A stretch of 57,072 bases of DNA from Anaeroplasmataceae bacterium (GTDB lineage: Bacteria > Bacillota_I > Bacilli_A > Acholeplasmatales > Anaeroplasmataceae). The position numbers and the translations under genes were made by a program. Positions 33,389-42,799 of this stretch are shown piece after piece. The stretch lies in assembly GCA_029057785.1 (NCBI GenBank), contig JAIDZC010000029.1, positions 1 to 57,072 of the forward strand. Reading direction: 5' to 3'. Every line of letters starts with the position of its first letter. Within the stretch, counting starts at the first letter, position 1. The notes beneath the pieces are model-generated. The model had not been told where the DNA came from, ran no database searches, and saw only the letters and a program-made list of their open reading frames with translations.

Positions 33389-34972
33389 ATGAAACGATTA
33401 ATTGCATTATGTTCAACCCTATGCTTAGGACTCTTGATAGTCTTGACAAGCTGTGGCGAGAAAAATAATTTACCTAATATAGCAGGGACTTTAGATATTA
33501 AAATCTTTAAAACAGATTTAAGTGTTACTGCTTATTTTACAGATAGTGAGGAGCATGATTTATATAATGATAATGTGAAATCATATATTACTGTAAGTAG
33601 CACAGGAGAAGAGGCAAAAGAGATTTCTAGAAAAGATGTCACAATAACAAAGCCTACAACCGCAGAAACAAGTCTTAGTGGAAATAAACTTGATTTTTCA
33701 AATTTGACTGCTGACACGCTTTATTCTGTAAAACTCATTATTTCTTCTAAAGGAACTCAAAAGACTTTAGCTACTAGAGAAGTAACAACATTAAGTACTG
33801 GCGAAAGTGAAGATGATCCAATTATAGTAGATAGCTTGGATATGCTACTTGGAATGAACAAGACAAAGGATGCGTATTATAAATTAACTACTGATATTGA
33901 TTGTGGGGGTTCAATCTCTTCCATTTTTAATTCAAGTAGTACATTTGCAGGAACCTTTGATGGAAATGGACACAAAATATATAATTTGAAATTCGATAGT
34001 AATCAATATACTGGATTATTTGGATATATGGTGGGAGCAACTGTTAAGAATTTAACAATCGAGGCTCCAGAATATTCTGCAAGCCGTGGTAACACATACT
34101 TAGGCGCTTTAGCTGGTTATGCAAAGCATTGCATCATATCTAATATTACAATCATAAGTCCTAATTTCACTCATTCTGGACAAACAACAACTTATGGTTA
34201 TATCGGAGGATTAATTGGTCAAGCAGAAAATTCTACGATTGAAAATTGTGCAGTTTTAGATTTGAAATTAAATGTTAATGAAGCAAGATTAAAAATGTAT
34301 GTTGGTGGTTTTGTTGGTGAAAATAAGAACTCTAAAATAACAGATTGTTTTGTTACAGGAAATGTGGAATCAAAGATTTCTTATACATCTAATGCTGATG
34401 GATGCTTATATTTAGGTGGTTTTAGTGGAGTAAATGACTCTTCATCAGGAATTACTAATTGCTATTCTAAAGTCAGTATTAAGGTGACTGAACCAGAAAG
34501 TGTATCAAATGAAGGAAGAAAAACATTTAGACTTTGTGTAGGAGGATTTAATGGTGGAAATATCCATTATGCTTCTAGATTTGATAATTGTGCAAGTATT
34601 GGAGATTTAGATATAACAGTTATGTATGCATGGTTTGCATATATTGGTGGATTTACTGGATATACAGATAATCAAAATATTTCTCTTTATGATAATTGTG
34701 TATATGTTCCTGCTGAAAATGGAATTGTTGCTAAATTTGCTAAATTAGCAGACAATGCCGCTGAAGATGAAAAGATTGAACAAAAGGCATATATTTCCAT
34801 GACAATTGGATTTGTTGGTGCTAAAAATACAAATACACTTCATACGATTGCATATAGAGAACTATTAGAAATAACAAATGAACACGAGAATATAACACGT
34901 ACGCTTTATCGTATAAGCCAAGATTTAACAGCATTTAATCAAACGATTCGTGATGTCATTTTAAAACCATAA
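33389..34972 (+). CDS. Surface lipoprotein with GLUG-type repeats
   Basis: This 527-residue protein starts with a lipoprotein signal ending in VLTSC (Cys22). An Ig/fibronectin-like region (about 30-125) is followed by GTFDGNGHKIYNLKF and a run of GLUG-type repeats (YLGALAGYAKHC, YIGGLIGQAENSTIENC, YVGGFVGENKNSKITDC, YLGGFSGVND, CVGGFNGGN, YIGGFTGYTDN). These repeats form right-handed beta-helices in surface adhesins. The start at 33389 has AAAGGA upstream; an in-frame ATG at 33353 would push the signal peptide inside. A surface-binding role is inferred. Confidence 0.85.
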   Translation: MKRLIALCSTLCLGLLIVLTSCGEKNNLPNIAGTLDIKIFKTDLSVTAYFTDSEEHDLYNDNVKSYITVSSTGEEAKEISRKDVTITKPTTAETSLSGNKLDFSNLTADTLYSVKLIISSKGTQKTLATREVTTLSTGESEDDPIIVDSLDMLLGMNKTKDAYYKLTTDIDCGGSISSIFNSSSTFAGTFDGNGHKIYNLKFDSNQYTGLFGYMVGATVKNLTIEAPEYSASRGNTYLGALAGYAKHCIISNITIISPNFTHSGQTTTYGYIGGLIGQAENSTIENCAVLDLKLNVNEARLKMYVGGFVGENKNSKITDCFVTGNVESKISYTSNADGCLYLGGFSGVNDSSSGITNCYSKVSIKVTEPESVSNEGRKTFRLCVGGFNGGNIHYASRFDNCASIGDLDITVMYAWFAYIGGFTGYTDNQNISLYDNCVYVPAENGIVAKFAKLADNAAEDEKIEQKAYISMTIGFVGAKNTNTLHTIAYRELLEITNEHENITRTLYRISQDLTAFNQTIRDVILKP

Positions 34973-35005
34973 TTGAAATAGTTTATATTTTAGGAGATGA
35001 AGATC

Positions 35006-36334
35006 ATGGGACTTAAGATATATAATTCCTTGTCTAATCAAATAGAGGAATTTATACCAATCCATCCGGGAAAAGTAAATATGTATGTCTGTGGTCCGAC
35101 CGTGTATAACCATATACATATTGGTAATGCACGACCAGTAGTCTTCTATGATATGATGAAGAATTATTTGACATATTTAGGATATGAGGTTCACTACGCT
35201 TCAAATGTCACAGATGTAGATGATAAAATTATTAATCAGGCACTTGCAGAAAATAAAACAGAAAAAGAAGTTGCAAGCTTTTATGAACAATGCTATTTTG
35301 AAGCAGTAGATAAGTTAGGAAGCTCTAAACCTGATTTTATACCTCATGCTACAGAGTATATTGATGAGATGATAGCATTCATAGAAGAGTTAATTAAAGA
35401 AGGCTATGCATATGAGGTGGATGGAGACGTATTCTTCCGAGTTAAGAAAATAAAAAATTATGGATGTTTATCTAATCAAGTAAGTGAAGATTTAGAACAA
35501 GGCGCTAGAATTTCGATAAACGAAAAGAAAGAAAATCCTTTGGATTTCTCCTTATGGAAAAAGACAGAGGTTGGTATCAAATGGAAGTCTCCATTTGGAG
35601 AAGGACGCCCAGGTTGGCATACAGAATGTGTTGTGATGAATCATAAATTATTTGGAAATCAAATTGATATTCATGGTGGTGGTATGGATTTGAAATTTCC
35701 ACATCACGAAAATGAAATAGCTCAAAATGAAGCTTTATACCATAATTCCTTAGCGAAATACTGGATGCATGTTGGTAGATTAGAATTTGAAGGACAAAAA
35801 ATGTCTAAATCTTTGCATAACGTTATTTATGTAAAGGATTTGGAGAATAATAAAACTGGGATGATTATGCGTATGGTACTTGTTTTCACACCATATCGCA
35901 ATAATTTCTCTTATTCACAGGATATATTTGATCAATATGAAAAGGTATTTGACAAATGGCAGCGTGCGTATAAGCAGGGATTATATGAATTACAATTGGC
36001 TCATAGTAAAGAGGATTCTTTAGATGAGACAGATGTGAAAGAATTTGAAGACTATATGAATCAAGACTTCAATGTTCAAAATGTAATGATGCTGATAGAA
36101 AGAATTACAAAGGAATTAAATGTTTCTATTCGTAGTAAAAATATAGAAATAACTTCTAGAAAGTGGAATACCTTGCATAAGATTTTACATATTCTAGGAA
36201 TTAATTTATTTGTAAATCCAATGAATCAACCTCAGTTAGAGGTTTATGAGAAATGGAATGAAGCAAGACAAAATAAAGATTTTGATGCTGCAGATGTTTA
36301 TCGTAAGCAACTTGTGGATTGGGGTATCCTATAA
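35006..36334 (+). CDS. cysS: Cysteinyl-tRNA synthetase
   Basis: A class I synthetase with zinc-ligand motif CGPTVYNH, HIGH-type sequence HIGNARP, GWHTECVVMN, HGGGMDLKFPHHENEIAQ and KMSKSL. Length (442) is on the short side but complete. The ATG at 35006 was chosen because TAGGAGATG is then properly spaced; the in-frame ATG at 34997 is part of that ribosome site. It is followed by mrnC with a one-base overlap, an order common in Firmicutes (cysS-mrnC-rlmB). Confidence 0.97.
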   Translation: MGLKIYNSLSNQIEEFIPIHPGKVNMYVCGPTVYNHIHIGNARPVVFYDMMKNYLTYLGYEVHYASNVTDVDDKIINQALAENKTEKEVASFYEQCYFEAVDKLGSSKPDFIPHATEYIDEMIAFIEELIKEGYAYEVDGDVFFRVKKIKNYGCLSNQVSEDLEQGARISINEKKENPLDFSLWKKTEVGIKWKSPFGEGRPGWHTECVVMNHKLFGNQIDIHGGGMDLKFPHHENEIAQNEALYHNSLAKYWMHVGRLEFEGQKMSKSLHNVIYVKDLENNKTGMIMRMVLVFTPYRNNFSYSQDIFDQYEKVFDKWQRAYKQGLYELQLAHSKEDSLDETDVKEFEDYMNQDFNVQNVMMLIERITKELNVSIRSKNIEITSRKWNTLHKILHILGINLFVNPMNQPQLEVYEKWNEARQNKDFDAADVYRKQLVDWGIL

Positions 36335-36711
36335 TGGATGCCAATCTATATAATGGATTAGCTTTAGCCTATATGGGTGATGCAATTTATGAATTATATG
36401 TAAGAAAATATGCATTATCTTTAGGATATACAAAGGTAAATGAATTGCATAAAAAAGTAACTTGTTATACAAATGCTTTAGCTCAGGCGAACGCAATTCA
36501 TTATTATTTAGAACAAAATATTTTAACAGAGACAGAACTTAGCATATTCAAACGTGGTAGGAATTCTCATATTCATACTAAACGAAAAAATGTTGATTTG
36601 GCAAATTACCTAGATGCGACAGGGTTTGAAGCATTGCTAGGGTATCTGTATTTAAAAAATGATAAACTACGTTTAGAGGAGTTAATTGAGATTTCTCTAA
36701 AAATGAACTAG
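36334..36711 (+). CDS. mrnC: Mini-ribonuclease III
   Basis: This 125-residue protein is a RNase III catalytic domain without a dsRNA-binding domain: LALAYMGDAIYELYVRKY contains the catalytic D-A-x-x-E/Y block, and GFEALLGYLYL the second acidic motif. In Bacillus it matures 23S rRNA. The ATG overlaps the cysS stop (TAATG); a TTG-started extension at 36319 lies within cysS. The usual neighbour rlmB comes 4 kb later, so a P-type ATPase gene is inserted in the standard order. Confidence 0.93.
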   Translation: MDANLYNGLALAYMGDAIYELYVRKYALSLGYTKVNELHKKVTCYTNALAQANAIHYYLEQNILTETELSIFKRGRNSHIHTKRKNVDLANYLDATGFEALLGYLYLKNDKLRLEELIEISLKMN

Positions 36712-36721
36712 GAGGTAGACC

Positions 36722-39700
36722 ATGGCAACTTTTGATGACAAGAGTATTTTCAGTAAACGCGAGGTTAAAGAAGAACCAAAGCAAGAAAATGAAAAAACTG
36801 AAGAGCTTGAAGAAGAAATTCTTGATGATGAAGTTAAAAGCGAGAATGAGGAGCAAATAGATTCTTTAGATTCTGTTGAAACTGGGAAACCAGTAAAAGA
36901 AGCAAAAGTCATTGGTGAAGAACTTATCGAAAGTGAAACTGTTCGAAAAGCACGTGAAAAACGCGAAAAGAAAGAAAAAAGAATCGCTGAAAAAAAACAT
37001 GCTAAGATGGTTAAAAAGCACCGTAAAGCATTAAAGAAGAATCCAGAGAATATCAAAAGATATGACACTGATATTACGCAAGGTTTACCTGATGAAGTGG
37101 TGGAAAAGCGTATTTTAGATAACTTAGTTAATGCTACGAAGAAAGGTTCAACCAAGTCTAGAAAAAAGATTGTATTTTCTAATATCTTTACCTTCTTTAA
37201 TATCTTGACTCTTTCTATAGCAATTTGGCTAATGACGGTACAGGCTTGGACAGACTTAGTATTTTTAGTAATTGTTACAGCCAATACAGTCATTGGTATT
37301 TATCAAGAGTTAAAAGCCAAAAATACGATTGATAAACTATCTTTGTTATCCGCACCTAGTGCTGTTGTAATTAGAAATGGTTCGAAACAAGAAATTAGCG
37401 TGAGTGATGTTGTCTTAGATGATTTACTTGTTTTGGAATCTGGAAATCAAATTTGTGCAGATAGTATTGTAGTAAGTGGTACAGTTGAAGTTAATGAGTC
37501 TTTATTAACTGGTGAAAGTAACGCCATTATTAAAAAAGCAGGAGATTTACTATTCTCTGGTTCCTTTGTGGTTTCAGGAAATTGTCGTGCACGTGTTGAT
37601 AAGGTAGGTAAGGACAATTATATTGAAAAGCTTTCTGATCAGGCAAAGCTTTATCGCAAACCAAATTCAGATTTGTTGAAGTCTTTGAAATGGATTATTC
37701 GTGGTATGACACCAATGATTATTGTGACAGGTATAACTCTATTCCTATTACAATATTTTAATCCAAGTATAGCTTATGTCACGGCGGTTAGAAAAACAGC
37801 GGGTGCTATTATAGGTATGATTCCTTCTGGATTATGGTTGTTGACGTCTATTGCATTATTTGTAGGTGTTATTAAGTTATCTCAAAAGAATGTATTAGTC
37901 CAAGAGCTATATTGTATCGAGATGCTTGCAAGAATCAATGTATTATGTCTGGATAAGACAGGTACAATTACAGATGGTACAATGAGTGTAAAAAATGTTA
38001 TTGATTATAACAGCTTCTTTGGATTGACAACGAACAATATTGTTTCTGCAATGCTGAATGCATTAAATGAAAGCAATTTAACTGCAGTTGCTCTACAAAA
38101 GGAATTTGGATTGAATAAACGTATTAAGCATACTGAAATTATTCCTTTTAGCTCTCAAAGAAAATTTAATGCAGTTACCTTTGATAAAATGGGAACCTTT
38201 GCATTGGGTGCTCCAGAATATGTATTAAAGAACCAATTTGGTCAGGTTCAAAAGGAAGTCCAAAAAAATGCTAGCATGGGATATCGTGTATTATGTTTGG
38301 CTCATTTCAATGGTACCATTCAAGACAATAAATTACCAAACACAGCTGCAGAGGTTGTATCCTTAATCTTAATTGAGGACAACATTAGACCTGATGCAAT
38401 TAAGACAATCAATTATTTTAAAGAAAGTGGCGTATCCGTTCGTGTAATTTCCGGTGATGATCCATTAACGGTATCTAAAATTTCTGAACGTGCAGGAATA
38501 GAGAATGCCAATGACTATATTTCATTAGAAGGCTTATCAGACGCAGAGGTAGAGCGTGCAGCCTTAAAGTATACTGTATTTGGACGTGTATCGCCTTCTC
38601 AAAAGAAGCTACTTGTTACTACATTAAAGAATGAAGGTAAAAAGGTAGCTATGACAGGTGATGGTGTTAACGATATTTTAGCGTTAAGAGAAGCAGACTG
38701 CTCTATTGCGATTGCATCTGGTAGTGAAGCAGCTCGTAATGTAAGTCACTTGGTTTTACTAGATTCTAATTTCGATTCTATGCCTAAGGTTGTATCTGAG
38801 GGTAGAAGAGTTATAAACAATGTAACAAATGTTGCCTCATTATTCTTAACTAAAACAATTTTCTCTTTATTGCTTGCTATACAGGCAATGATTAATGGTG
38901 GTGCATATCCAATTTCTACGAACCAGTTAATTATGATTGACTTATTCGCAATTGGTATACCTTCCTTCTTCTTGGCTCTAGAAGCAAATAATAAAGAGGT
39001 TGACGGTAACTTCCTTGCAAATATCTTGAAAGGTGCCTTGCCAGGAGCTCTAACGATTATGATTATATCGTTATTAATCTTTGGCTTATCTGGCAATCTA
39101 GATTTAGATACTATTTCTATTCAAACAATTATAGGTATAGCAGCAACACATACCTGTTTGATGGTTTTGTTTAAGGTATGTAAACCATTTAATACATTAA
39201 GACGTACCTTGTGTACATGTTGCTATGGAGCGTTCTTAATTATTGCTTTCCTATTACCACAATTTTTAGAGTTTAGACCTTTAGTTGGTTTCTCTCAATA
39301 TTATAATTCCTCTATAAAAGAAGATGTGTATACTTCATTCCCTGGAATTAGCAGAAGTAGTGTGAATACATATGTGTTTAATGGAAAATATTTGAATGGA
39401 TTCATAAAGAATGCAAATGAACCTAATATTAGTATCGCGTGTGTACAAAAAGGTGGTAAATTCTATTATACTTTAAATGGTATCATTGCTTATAAAGAAG
39501 ATGACGAAACAAAGGAAGTCTTATATAGTGAAGAAGTAGTTATTCCTGAAATTTCTTTCTTGGCTAATGGAAATATTGTCTTAGGTGGAAAACGTATTTT
39601 CTATCAACAACAAAATCCTAATTTGAATACTATTGAAAATGTAGATATCATATATGAGCAAGGGATAGAATCAAAATTTGATTTAGATGAGAATGGATAT

Positions 39701-40603
39701 CTATTGTTTAATGGAAACTATGTAATGCGTACTTTGACTGAAACAGATAGCTATTATAACTTTTCAAATAAATATGGTGCTAATCGTAAATTAGATGTTA
39801 AAGTTTGCTTAATGCCAACTATTGAAATAGTAAATGATCAATTGACAGTTATTGCTAGAAATTCAAGTAGAAATAGTACAGATGCTGATACGAATAGGAC
39901 ATATAGAACAAGTTTAACCTCTAGAGATAAAATAGAACTTAAGATTGATACTAAAACTAAAGAACTATTAGTGAATGGAAAGAAATTGGCTCCGATATTA
40001 ACTGATGGTACTCAATCTACAAATACTTACAAAGTAGAAATGCCAACTATTTCTTTTGATAAAGAAGGATATGTAACTATTAATGGTATTGATACGACTA
40101 TTCCAGTATCTAACTTCAATGTTCAAGATATATTTGAGGATTATCAAGATGTATCTATAAATGTTGTGCCTTATGATGCTTCTTATTATATTGTAGATAA
40201 TTTAACAGCATCAATTCCAACAAATGGATATAATACTTACGTTCGTCTATCTAATCCAAGTATTTGTCCAGATATCAGTACTGCAGAAGCAGGAAATTGT
40301 GTAATTGACGGATATTATACTTCATTCAAATATAATACATCCGCATTCAAAACTGCACCTACTTTAAAAGTGGATAGTGATTACAATTTAGTTATAGGTG
40401 GAGTTACTACAGATTATCGTGTTTCTCAAGATAGTATTTCAACAACTACGGGTGGTATTGTTAAAGAATTAACAATACATGCGAAAATATTCTTATTGAT
40501 GTTGTGCTTACTATCTATCCCACTAATGCGTTTATTACAAGCGATTGTACCTTGGATTAAGCGTCAAATCGCATTTGTACAAAAGATATTATCTAAATTC
40601 TAA
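36722..40603 (+). CDS. CtpE-like P-type ATPase with a large extracellular insertion
   Basis: This 1293-residue pump has an acidic/basic charged N-terminal tail (1-120), then the P-type core: TGES at 263-266, the helix-4 block MIPSGLWLLTSIALFVG, phosphorylated D411 in DKTGT and GDGVNDILALREADCSIA. The helix-4 region and VQELYCIEMLARI are like CtpE, a Ca2+ importer of mycobacteria, so Ca2+ is a possible substrate. Between the last two membrane helices lies an ectodomain of about 400 residues (about 857-1253) with repeated short units ending in NG or GG, e.g. DENGYLLFNGNYV, KTKELLVNGKKL, DKEGYVTINGID. AGGAGG precedes the ATG. Confidence 0.9.
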   Translation: MATFDDKSIFSKREVKEEPKQENEKTEELEEEILDDEVKSENEEQIDSLDSVETGKPVKEAKVIGEELIESETVRKAREKREKKEKRIAEKKHAKMVKKHRKALKKNPENIKRYDTDITQGLPDEVVEKRILDNLVNATKKGSTKSRKKIVFSNIFTFFNILTLSIAIWLMTVQAWTDLVFLVIVTANTVIGIYQELKAKNTIDKLSLLSAPSAVVIRNGSKQEISVSDVVLDDLLVLESGNQICADSIVVSGTVEVNESLLTGESNAIIKKAGDLLFSGSFVVSGNCRARVDKVGKDNYIEKLSDQAKLYRKPNSDLLKSLKWIIRGMTPMIIVTGITLFLLQYFNPSIAYVTAVRKTAGAIIGMIPSGLWLLTSIALFVGVIKLSQKNVLVQELYCIEMLARINVLCLDKTGTITDGTMSVKNVIDYNSFFGLTTNNIVSAMLNALNESNLTAVALQKEFGLNKRIKHTEIIPFSSQRKFNAVTFDKMGTFALGAPEYVLKNQFGQVQKEVQKNASMGYRVLCLAHFNGTIQDNKLPNTAAEVVSLILIEDNIRPDAIKTINYFKESGVSVRVISGDDPLTVSKISERAGIENANDYISLEGLSDAEVERAALKYTVFGRVSPSQKKLLVTTLKNEGKKVAMTGDGVNDILALREADCSIAIASGSEAARNVSHLVLLDSNFDSMPKVVSEGRRVINNVTNVASLFLTKTIFSLLLAIQAMINGGAYPISTNQLIMIDLFAIGIPSFFLALEANNKEVDGNFLANILKGALPGALTIMIISLLIFGLSGNLDLDTISIQTIIGIAATHTCLMVLFKVCKPFNTLRRTLCTCCYGAFLIIAFLLPQFLEFRPLVGFSQYYNSSIKEDVYTSFPGISRSSVNTYVFNGKYLNGFIKNANEPNISIACVQKGGKFYYTLNGIIAYKEDDETKEVLYSEEVVIPEISFLANGNIVLGGKRIFYQQQNPNLNTIENVDIIYEQGIESKFDLDENGYLLFNGNYVMRTLTETDSYYNFSNKYGANRKLDVKVCLMPTIEIVNDQLTVIARNSSRNSTDADTNRTYRTSLTSRDKIELKIDTKTKELLVNGKKLAPILTDGTQSTNTYKVEMPTISFDKEGYVTINGIDTTIPVSNFNVQDIFEDYQDVSINVVPYDASYYIVDNLTASIPTNGYNTYVRLSNPSICPDISTAEAGNCVIDGYYTSFKYNTSAFKTAPTLKVDSDYNLVIGGVTTDYRVSQDSISTTTGGIVKELTIHAKIFLLMLCLLSIPLMRLLQAIVPWIKRQIAFVQKILSKF

Positions 40604-40648
40604 TGTATGATTTTGTCAAAACTTGTGCATATTAATAAGGGTGATATG

Positions 40649-40804
40649 ATGCAAGACGATTTTGACGAAATTAAACGCGAAAGAAGACCAAGTTATTTTC
40701 TTCAACGTTGTGTCAAGGTAGAAGAGTTCTACGACTATGAATTTGGAACTGAATTCTTCGTTAATGCTCCCGTTGATATAAATGACTTATACAATCAAAA
40801 TTAA
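40649..40804 (+). CDS. Small acidic protein of unknown function
   Basis: This 51-residue protein (IKRERRPSYFLQRCVKVEEF, ending VDINDLYNQN) matches no family I know. The start follows GGGTGAT by 3 bases, the same spacing as several genes here; an in-frame ATG lies just before it. It is 45 bases after the ATPase and ends before a terminator, so is co-transcribed with the pump. Confidence 0.65.
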   Translation: MQDDFDEIKRERRPSYFLQRCVKVEEFYDYEFGTEFFVNAPVDINDLYNQN

Positions 40805-40810
40805 AATGAA

Positions 40811-40850
40811 AGCCTCTATGCTTAAAGTTGCATAGAGGTATTTTATTTTA
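40811..40850 (+). terminator. Intrinsic terminator
   Basis: A perfect 9-bp stem CCTCTATGC with GCATAGAGG, loop TTAAAGTT, followed by TATTTTATTTT. Confidence 0.92.
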
Positions 40851-40860
40851 ATTGATTATT

Positions 40861-40869
40861 TGATATAAT
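40861..40869 (+). promoter_or_regulatory. Extended -10 promoter of rlmB-sigH
   Basis: TGATATAAT lies 28 bases before the rlmB ATG. Confidence 0.6.
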
Positions 40870-40897
40870 ATCTATTAGTGAAGCAAATGGTGATATC

Positions 40898-41605
40898 ATG
40901 ATTAAAATATATGGCAAAAACTGTATTCGAGAAGCAACACGTGTGAATGGGGTTCTTCAAGAGGTATTTATATTAGATGAGGTGTCAAAAAAGGATACAG
41001 CTTTTTTAGAATTATTAAAAGACAAAAAAATAAAATATAATATTGTATCAAAACAGAAAATGAATACTATTTTTGGAACTGGACATCAAGGATATGGCGC
41101 ATATCATAAGGATTATAGAATTTATGGAGAAGATATTTTAGACCATATTATGCATACACCAAAAAGAATTTTACTATTGGATGGCATAATGGATCCACAT
41201 AATTTAGGAGCAATTATAAGAAGTGTTGATGCTTTTGGTTATGATGCTGTTGTTTTGCCTAAAAACAGAAGTTGCTCTATTACAGAAACTGTAGCTCATG
41301 TTTCTACTGGTGCAATTGAGCATGTTAAAATAGCATACGTAAATAGTTTGTCTGTATTTGTAGAACGCCTGAAGGAAGCAGGCTATTGGATTTGTGGTAC
41401 AGATGCCAAAGGAAATACAGATGTTTCTCAAATAGATTTGAGTTTAAATCTTGCTGTTATTATTGGATCAGAAGGATTTGGAATGAGTAAAACTCTTGTA
41501 AAACAAACAGACTATTTATTGTCTATTCCTATGGTAGGACATGTCAATAGTCTCAACGCTTCAGTGAGCACGGGAATTGTTTTATATGCTTTAAAAAGAA
41601 TATAA
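40898..41605 (+). CDS. rlmB: 23S rRNA 2'-O-methyltransferase, TrmH/RlmB family
   Basis: A 235-residue SPOUT methyltransferase with the three TrmH motifs: DPHNLGAIIRSVDAFG, IIGSEGFGMS and IPMVGHVNSLNASVSTGIVLY (SAM-binding knot). An N-terminal substrate-binding domain (1-75) is present. GGTGAT stands 3 bases before the ATG. RlmB methylates G2251-type positions of 23S rRNA in E. coli; Firmicute relatives may differ in target. Three bases separate it from the sigma factor gene. Confidence 0.93.
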   Translation: MIKIYGKNCIREATRVNGVLQEVFILDEVSKKDTAFLELLKDKKIKYNIVSKQKMNTIFGTGHQGYGAYHKDYRIYGEDILDHIMHTPKRILLLDGIMDPHNLGAIIRSVDAFGYDAVVLPKNRSCSITETVAHVSTGAIEHVKIAYVNSLSVFVERLKEAGYWICGTDAKGNTDVSQIDLSLNLAVIIGSEGFGMSKTLVKQTDYLLSIPMVGHVNSLNASVSTGIVLYALKRI

Positions 41606-41608
41606 GGA

Positions 41609-42157
41609 ATGTATCAACAAGCAAATGATAATGAATTAATTTATTTAATTAAGGAAGGGAACTCTTTAGCATATCAAATCTTATATAAGAAATATGAGCA
41701 TTTGATCTATAAAATCTATAAGAAAAACATAGAAGTTAGAGGTGTTATGTTATCAGATTTTATGCAAGAGGGCTTGATGTGTTTAGAACAAGCTATTCAT
41801 ACATATCAAGAAAAATATAAGTGTTCATTTTATTCGTACTTTTATCTAATTTTACGCAGAAACAATTCAAAACTTTTTAGAACAGATGGGTTGAAATTAA
41901 AGGAAAGATATACAGACTACAAAAAGGAATCCTTTTTTAATTCAAATCATTCGAAGTCTCCAATAGTTGAACTGGTGATTCGTGAACTAAAATTTGATGG
42001 TGAATTAGAAAAAGACTTATTTTATGAATGTATCTTAAATTCTGTTAAGATTACCGAAATTGCGAAAAAGTATGGTATGAATTACACAACTGTTTATACG
42101 AAGCATAAAAAAATTAAACAGAAAATTGAAAAAATATTGACTAATGTTAAGGTTTGA
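41609..42157 (+). CDS. sigH: RNA polymerase sigma factor, SigH-like
   Basis: This 182-residue sigma-70-family protein has region 2 (LYKKYEHLIYKIYKKN and DFMQEGLMCLEQAI) and a C-terminal region-4 HTH (ITEIAKKYGMNYTTVYTKHKKI). The position rlmB-sigH-rpmG-secE-nusG is that of Bacillus sigH (spo0H), which drives early sporulation and competence genes. The sequence is more divergent than Bacillus SigH, so the regulon may differ. The start is preceded by AAGGA at close spacing. Confidence 0.85.
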   Translation: MYQQANDNELIYLIKEGNSLAYQILYKKYEHLIYKIYKKNIEVRGVMLSDFMQEGLMCLEQAIHTYQEKYKCSFYSYFYLILRRNNSKLFRTDGLKLKERYTDYKKESFFNSNHSKSPIVELVIRELKFDGELEKDLFYECILNSVKITEIAKKYGMNYTTVYTKHKKIKQKIEKILTNVKV

Positions 42158-42193
42158 TATAAAATAGTATCAAGCCTTAAAAGGTTTTTTTAT
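42149..42193 (+). terminator. Terminator after sigH, with a possible promoter inside
   Basis: AAGGTTTGATA pairs with TATCAAGCCTT (one G-U) and TTTTTTT follows at 42185-42191. TTGACT (42137) and TAAAAT 17 bases later overlap it and may start the rpmG-secE-nusG transcript. Confidence 0.75.
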
Positions 42194-42216
42194 TTTGAAG
42201 TTTGGAGGGATTAAAC

Positions 42217-42366
42217 TTGCGTACAAAGGTTATACTTGTTTGCGAGGAATGCTTATCAAGAAATTATACGACAACGAAGAACCCTCAAAAAACAACAGAA
42301 AGAATTGAAGTAAAAAAATTTTGTAAAACTTGTAATAAGCATACAATACATAAGGAAACAAAATAA
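42217..42366 (+). CDS. rpmG: 50S ribosomal protein L33
   Basis: A 49-residue zinc-type (C+) L33 with CEEC (9-12) and CKTC (36-39), and NYTTTKN between. The start is TTG, fixed by GGAGGG 9 bases upstream and by the family's usual MR-K-V start. It precedes secE. Confidence 0.95.
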   Translation: MRTKVILVCEECLSRNYTTTKNPQKTTERIEVKKFCKTCNKHTIHKETK

Positions 42367-42378
42367 GGAGAAAAAGAT

Positions 42379-42789
42379 ATGGCAGTTAAAGAAAAAACAC
42401 AAGATAAGCCATCACGTATTTGGCAATATCTTAAAGAAACACACAAATGGGAAAATTATGTATTTTTGGTATTTTCAGTATTAGTGTTAGTACTAGGTTG
42501 TTTAATACTAACAAACGCTTTAAGCGTTAGACAAGATTTTTGGTTAATAGGAAAATATCCTAAGGCTTTTGGTGGTGTATTAGTTGGCATCGCTGGTGTA
42601 TTTACATTATATGGTTTATACCCATTCTTCAAGCCTGCATTTCCAGAAATTAAGAAGGTTACTTGGTTAACCTTAGGCAAATGGATTGGAAATTCAATTC
42701 GTGTACTTTTGTTCTTAGTCATTTTTGCATTATTATTCTTCTTATATGATGCTTTTATCACTGAAATTCTTGCAAGAATTTTTAAATAG
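42379..42789 (+). CDS. secE: Preprotein translocase subunit SecE
   Basis: SecE stabilises SecY in the translocon. The conserved core is near the C-terminus: FFKPAFPEIKKVTWLTLGKW followed by a membrane helix. At 136 residues it is about twice the usual Firmicute size, and two extra hydrophobic helices (about 26-46 and 60-82) precede the core, giving a three-helix form like that of E. coli. The operon context with nusG is standard. The site AAGGAG precedes the ATG. Confidence 0.92.
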   Translation: MAVKEKTQDKPSRIWQYLKETHKWENYVFLVFSVLVLVLGCLILTNALSVRQDFWLIGKYPKAFGGVLVGIAGVFTLYGLYPFFKPAFPEIKKVTWLTLGKWIGNSIRVLLFLVIFALLFFLYDAFITEILARIFK

Positions 42790-42799
42790 GAGTTAGACG

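Noticed and set aside
36697-37293. A 198-codon minus-strand frame opposite the ATPase N-terminus.
   Set aside because: It is a low-complexity serine/phenylalanine-rich shadow of the lysine/glutamate-rich tail, without ribosome site or promoter.
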